Positions 13,219 through 16,353 of a DNA stretch of 16,353 bases are shown piece by piece. This DNA is from Euzebyaceae bacterium (lineage in GTDB: Bacteria > Actinomycetota > Nitriliruptoria > Euzebyales > Egibacteraceae): NCBI GenBank assembly GCA_013696915.1, contig JACCXR010000204.1:1-16353 (forward strand), read 5' to 3'. The translations under genes were made by a program, and so were the position numbers. The notes beneath the pieces are model-generated. The model ran no database searches. It was not told where the DNA came from and saw only the letters and a program-made list of their open reading frames with translations. Positions within the stretch are counted from its first letter, which is position 1. Every line of letters begins with the position of its first letter.

Positions 13219-15641
13219 ACCGCCAGGGCGACCACCGAGTGCACCGGCGCGGCCGTGCCGGCCGGCGGGGCTTGGCGCCACACCGTGCCGGCGCCGTCGG
13301 CGCCCGCGCACGCCGGGGACTCTTCGGGGCACGCCGCGGCGGCCTCGACGACGAAACCCGCCGCCTCCAGTGCGGTGCGGGCCGCGGCCAGCGGGAGGCC
13401 GGTGACGTCCGGGACGTCGACCGGGCGACGGTCTGCGGAGGATACGTGGACGGTGACGACGTACCCCCCGCCGAGGGTCTGGCCGGCGCCGGGCTCCGGG
13501 GATTGGCGCACGACGTAGCCCGGCGGCAGGCGGACGCTGAACTCGGCGCGCTCATCGACCGTGAACCCGGCGCCACCGAGCAGGCGGACGGCGGCGTCGA
13601 GCGGCAGCCCGAGCACGCTCGGGACGTCCGTCGTCGGCGGCCCGGTCGGCTCGCGGCAGATCTCGGTGGGCTCGGTGCCGGCGAGGTAGTCCCGGTCGGC
13701 GACGACGTCGGGCGGCGTGTACGGGTTGGGCAGGCAGTTCCGGGTGACGTCGACCCGGACGGTCGTGAGCGCGACCTCCGGCACGGCGAAGTCGTTGGCC
13801 GGCACCTCGGCGAGCGCGCGGAGCCCGAAACGGGCGAACAGCTCCGACGGCCAGTTGCCGCCCTCGACGGGGATGCGGGTGCGTGGCGGCAGCATCGGCA
13901 CCGCGGCGTCGGGGAACCCGATCCACACGGCCGCCGCGAGATCGGGGGTGTACCCGGCGAACCAGGCGTCCGCCGCCGCCTGGCTGGTGCCCGTCTTGCC
14001 GGCCACCGGGCGCCGGATGTCCGCGCGGATCCCGGTGCCCCTGGTGACGACCTCCTGGAGCGCCGTCGTGGTCAGCCACGCCACGGCCTCGTCCATCACC
14101 CGTTCCCCGGCCGGCGTCCCGCGCTCGTACAGCACCGCGCCGTCGGGTGCGGTGATGCGCGTGACGGCTGTCGGCGGCCGGTACACCCCGCCCGAGGCGA
14201 GGGTTGCCTGGACCGTCGCGAGCTCGAGCGCGGAGACCTCCTGCGCGCCGAGGGCGAGGGAGAGCAGCGGCTGCAGCGGCCGGCGCACGCCCGCGGCCTC
14301 GGCGAGCGCCGCCACGGCCTCGGGGCCGACCTGTTCGATGAGCCGCGCGTAGACGACGTTCACACTCCAGGTGGTGGCGTCACGGAGCGTCAGCTCCCCG
14401 AGGTCACGACCCTCGTAGTTGGTGACGTGCCAGGGCTCCTGCGCTCCGGGGACTCCGATCGTGACCTCGGCGCCGCCCGGGAAGACCTCGTCCAGGGAGC
14501 GGCCCTGCGCCAGCGCGGCGGCCAGGATCAGGGGCTTGAACGCCGAGCCGGGCTGGCGGCGACCGTCGGTCGCGAGATTGAAACGGGCGCTCGGGTCGGT
14601 GGCGTCGTAGTAGTCGCGGCCGCCGACGAGCGCCCGGATCCCACCCGTCGCCGGGTCGATCGCCACGAGCGCCGCCCGCGGGTCGTCGGTCGCGGTGAGC
14701 GTGTCGGCGACGGCCCGCTCGGCCGCGGCCTGCCACCCCGGGTCGAGGGTCGTCTCGACGCGCAGGCCGCCGCCGAACAGCTGCGATCCCCGCGCGGCCG
14801 GATCCAGGCCGAGCGCGGCGAACGCCGGGTCGTGCTGCAGAGCGTCGAGCACGTGGTCGACGAAGTAAGGAGCCCGCCAGCGGTCGGTGTCCGTGGGAGC
14901 CACGACCCCGAGGGGGGCCGCCCGAGCTTGCGCGGCGTCGTCGTCGGAGAGCATCCCGTGGGTGTGCATCAGGCCGAGGACGACGTCGCGGCGACTCTTC
15001 GCGGCGACGGGTTCCTCGTACGGGTCATACCGGCTCGGCGCTGCGAGCAGCGCCGCCAGCAGCGCCGCCTGGGGCACGGACAGGGCCTCGACCCCCACGC
15101 CGAAGTACCGGCGCGACGCCGTCTGCGCCCCGTAGGTGCCGTGACCGAAGTACACCGTGTTCAGGTAGTGCTCGAGGATCTCGTCCTTGGAGAACTGCGC
15201 CTCGAGCTGCAGCGCGACGCTGGCCTCGGCCAGCTTGCGCTCGAGCGTCTGGTCGTCGCCGACGACGGCGTTCTTCGCAAGCTGCTGGGTGATCGTCGAG
15301 CCGCCCTGGGTCACACGCCCCACGCGGGCGTTCTCGACGACGGCGCGGGCGATGGCGCGGGCGTCGACGCCGCCGTGGTCGTAGAACCGGACGTCCTCGA
15401 CCGCCACCACCGCGTCCCGCAGCGCCTGGGGGATGCGGTCGAGCGGGACGACGTCCCGGTCCTGCTCGGCGTGCAGCTCGGCCAGGGGCGAGCCGTCCGC
15501 GGCCACGATCACGCTGGTCTGATCCGGCACCCGCAGCTCGACGCTCCCCTGGGGTTCGATCTCGACCAGCTTGGAGCAGCCCGCCGCCAGCAGCGCGAGC
15601 GCGACGAGCAACGCCGGCCAGCGTGCGGCCCGGAGCGACAT
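13203..15641 (-). CDS. Class A penicillin-binding protein (glycosyltransferase-transpeptidase) with two PASTA domains and a possible lipobox
   Basis: This bifunctional peptidoglycan synthase has 812 residues. Residues 9-21 are hydrophobic and end LLAAGC (Cys22), which resembles a lipoprotein signal rather than the usual membrane anchor. The GT51 glycosyltransferase domain (about 65-240) shows VEDVRFYDHGG with catalytic Glu82, GGSTITQQLAKN (113-124), RKLAEASVALQLE and ILEHYLNTVYFGHGTYG. The transpeptidase domain (about 320-600) has SAFK with nucleophile Ser366, SVN (426-428) and KTGTS (549-553). Two PASTA repeats follow, about 671-735 and 741-809; the second carries Cys771 and Cys778. The active-site motifs are complete. 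It acts on the outer face of the membrane, and PASTA domains are known to bind peptidoglycan or beta-lactams. TAGGAT lies seven bases before the ATG, serving either as a -10 element or as a weak ribosome site. Confidence 0.96.
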   Translation of the reverse strand: MSLRAARWPALLVALALLAAGCSKLVEIEPQGSVELRVPDQTSVIVAADGSPLAELHAEQDRDVVPLDRIPQALRDAVVAVEDVRFYDHGGVDARAIARAVVENARVGRVTQGGSTITQQLAKNAVVGDDQTLERKLAEASVALQLEAQFSKDEILEHYLNTVYFGHGTYGAQTASRRYFGVGVEALSVPQAALLAALLAAPSRYDPYEEPVAAKSRRDVVLGLMHTHGMLSDDDAAQARAAPLGVVAPTDTDRWRAPYFVDHVLDALQHDPAFAALGLDPAARGSQLFGGGLRVETTLDPGWQAAAERAVADTLTATDDPRAALVAIDPATGGIRALVGGRDYYDATDPSARFNLATDGRRQPGSAFKPLILAAALAQGRSLDEVFPGGAEVTIGVPGAQEPWHVTNYEGRDLGELTLRDATTWSVNVVYARLIEQVGPEAVAALAEAAGVRRPLQPLLSLALGAQEVSALELATVQATLASGGVYRPPTAVTRITAPDGAVLYERGTPAGERVMDEAVAWLTTTALQEVVTRGTGIRADIRRPVAGKTGTSQAAADAWFAGYTPDLAAAVWIGFPDAAVPMLPPRTRIPVEGGNWPSELFARFGLRALAEVPANDFAVPEVALTTVRVDVTRNCLPNPYTPPDVVADRDYLAGTEPTEICREPTGPPTTDVPSVLGLPLDAAVRLLGGAGFTVDERAEFSVRLPPGYVVRQSPEPGAGQTLGGGYVVTVHVSSADRRPVDVPDVTGLPLAAARTALEAAGFVVEAAAACPEESPACAGADGAGTVWRQAPPAGTAAPVHSVVALAVYPSG

Positions 15642-15648
15642 GGTCGGG

Positions 15649-15654
15649 ATCCTA
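15649..15654 (-). promoter_or_regulatory. TAGGAT before the PBP start: -10 element or Shine-Dalgarno
   Basis: On the minus strand TAGGAT is followed by seven bases and the PBP ATG. It fits TANNNT at leaderless spacing, like the two promoters near 10816 and 10854, but AGGA within it could equally be a ribosome site. An ATGACA (minus strand, 15681-15676) resembles a -35 but lies 21 bases upstream, which is too far for a usual promoter. Confidence 0.35.
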
Positions 15655-15658
15655 AGGG

Positions 15659-15668
15659 CCTGCGCAGG
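15659..15668. repeat. 10-bp perfect palindrome between PBP and tnpB, possible IS end
   Basis: CCTGCGCAGG is a perfect palindrome between the PBP start and the tnpB stop. It is enclosed by a 5-bp inverted repeat, GGGAT (15646-15650) and ATCCC (15680-15684). IS200/IS605 elements carry subterminal palindromes instead of terminal inverted repeats, so this may mark the right end of the element. The exact boundary cannot be set without an empty-site comparison. Confidence 0.35.
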
Positions 15669-15677
15669 AATAAGTTG

Positions 15678-15860
15678 TCATCCCGCTGTTCGGCAGACGC
15701 CCCGGTGGGGGGTGTTGCCTCGGAGCCGGCCCGGCCCCGATGACGCTGGTTGGTGGGGTGGCGCTGTGCCGGTGTTGTCGGGGGCGCGGCGTCGCAGCCG
15801 CGGTGACGGCCGTGGCAGCGGCGGCGCTCCCGCCGCGGCCCATGCCGCCTCACACGCGCG
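15678..15860 (-). ncRNA. Candidate omega RNA region at the 3' end of tnpB
   Basis: This is inferred from family knowledge: omega RNAs of TnpB elements lie in the 3' end of tnpB and run to the right end of the element. Here the segment encodes a low-complexity Pro/Arg-rich tail and is rich in GC inverted repeats, for example CCCC and GGGG flanking CACC around 15700-15712. The limits are approximate, and the 3' end may extend to about 15659. Confidence 0.3.
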
Positions 15861-16353
15861 GGCGCGTGCGGCGATGTTGGCCGCGGCGTTGAGGTCGGCG
15901 TGGGCGTTGTGCCCACAGCCGGTGCAGCAGAAGGCGTCGCGTGCCGGACGGTTGTCGATGCTGGTGTGGCCGCAGGCGGCGCAGCCACGGGAGGTGTTGG
16001 CCGGGTCGACCAGCCAGATGCGGCGTCCGGCCTCTTCCGCTTTGACGCACACCCACCTGGCGAGTCGGCCGAGTGCTGCGTCCTGCAACGCCCGGTTCAG
16101 TCCTGCCTTGGCCGCCACGTTGCTGCCTGGATCCTCGACGGTGCCTTTCGCCGATCGGGTCATGTTCTTCAGGTCGAGGTTCTCCAGCGCGACCACGTCG
16201 GCGCGGGCGATCAGCAGCCGTGCCGTGTCGCGTGCCCAGTTGTCCGAGCGCGCCGCGACCTTGCGGTGCTCCCGGGCGATGCGCCGGTTGGCGTCCCGCC
16301 ACGCCCGCGAGCCCTTGCGCTTGCGCGCCCGTCGCTGCTGGGAGACGACGATC
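15678..16353 (-). CDS. tnpB: TnpB RNA-guided nuclease/accessory protein of an IS200/IS605-group element, 5' end missing
   Basis: The frame is open to the right edge, beyond the first ATG at 16196, and reads SQQRRARKRKGSRAWRDANR, the usual central TnpB region, so the start is off the window. VVALENLDL carries the second RuvC acidic residue. A four-cysteine zinc finger follows (CAACGH and CCTGCGH), then NAHADLNAAANI with the last RuvC aspartate. The first RuvC aspartate is outside the window. TnpB proteins are RNA-guided DNA nucleases of IS200/IS605 elements and ancestors of Cas12. The last 60 or so residues after ANIAARA are Pro/Arg-rich; in such elements the omega RNA overlaps the 3' end of tnpB, so this tail may be shaped by RNA structure. 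No tnpA is visible, and whether the element is active is unknown. Confidence 0.92.
   Translation of the reverse strand, partial: IVVSQQRRARKRKGSRAWRDANRRIAREHRKVAARSDNWARDTARLLIARADVVALENLDLKNMTRSAKGTVEDPGSNVAAKAGLNRALQDAALGRLARWVCVKAEEAGRRIWLVDPANTSRGCAACGHTSIDNRPARDAFCCTGCGHNAHADLNAAANIAARARACEAAWAAAGAPPLPRPSPRLRRRAPDNTGTAPPHQPASSGPGRLRGNTPHRGVCRTAG

Noticed and set aside
13023..15743. 906-codon plus-strand open frame opposite the PBP gene
   Set aside because: It has no recognisable motif and a shadow composition; the minus strand encodes a complete PBP with every catalytic motif.
1..16353. CRISPR array, tRNA or rRNA genes
   Set aside because: No regularly spaced direct repeats, no cloverleaf-like segment with GGTTCGA-type T-arm and no rRNA-like sequence was seen on reading either strand.

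Overview
The window is very GC-rich, with codons ending mostly in G or C, many GTG/TTG starts and long antisense shadow frames. Together with the arginine gene order argJ-B-D-F-R-G-(x)-H, which matches the actinobacterial argCJBDFRGH operon, this points to a high-GC member of the Actinomycetota. A PHP-domain family X DNA polymerase and a class A penicillin-binding protein with PASTA domains fit that assignment. I cannot name the genus from sequence alone.

Layout: (1) 1-8363, plus strand: an arginine biosynthesis operon entered inside argJ (its 5' end, and presumably argC, lie off the left edge), followed by argB, argD, argF, the repressor gene argR, argG, an S66/MccF-like serine carboxypeptidase, and argH. 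The genes are tightly packed, with GTGA or TGATG stop-start overlaps at most junctions. (2) 8364-8531: a short intergenic region with a GC hairpin and a possible -10 element, then an 11-codon mini-ORF that overlaps the TTG start of an MFS exporter gene (to 9859). (3) 9747-10809, minus strand: three small genes I do not recognise (a 92-aa protein, a 154-aa protein with a zinc-ribbon-like tail, and a 106-aa two-helix membrane protein), convergent with and overlapping the MFS gene. (4) 10860-13218, plus strand: polX (polymerase plus PHP domain) overlapping a 3-methyladenine DNA glycosylase gene, a small base-excision-repair couplet. (5) 13203-15641, minus strand: a bifunctional peptidoglycan synthase with a lipoprotein-like N terminus and two PASTA domains. 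(6) 15678-16353, minus strand: the 3' part of a TnpB gene of the IS200/IS605 group, running off the right edge and ending 36 bases before the PBP start codon.

The arg genes together convert N-acetylglutamyl intermediates to ornithine, then citrulline, argininosuccinate and arginine, with ArgJ recycling the acetyl group, ArgB as the expected feedback point and ArgR as the expected repressor. No tRNA, rRNA or CRISPR array was seen, and no gene-free stretch exceeds about 200 bases.

The most interesting items are: a cluster of perfect, partly mutually exclusive hairpins in an unusual 3' extension of argB just before argD; the peptidase lodged between argG and argH; two divergent TANNNT-N6-ATG leaderless-type starts between the unknown operon and polX; the polX-glycosylase coupling; the mini-ORF before the MFS gene; and the TnpB element abutting the PBP gene.
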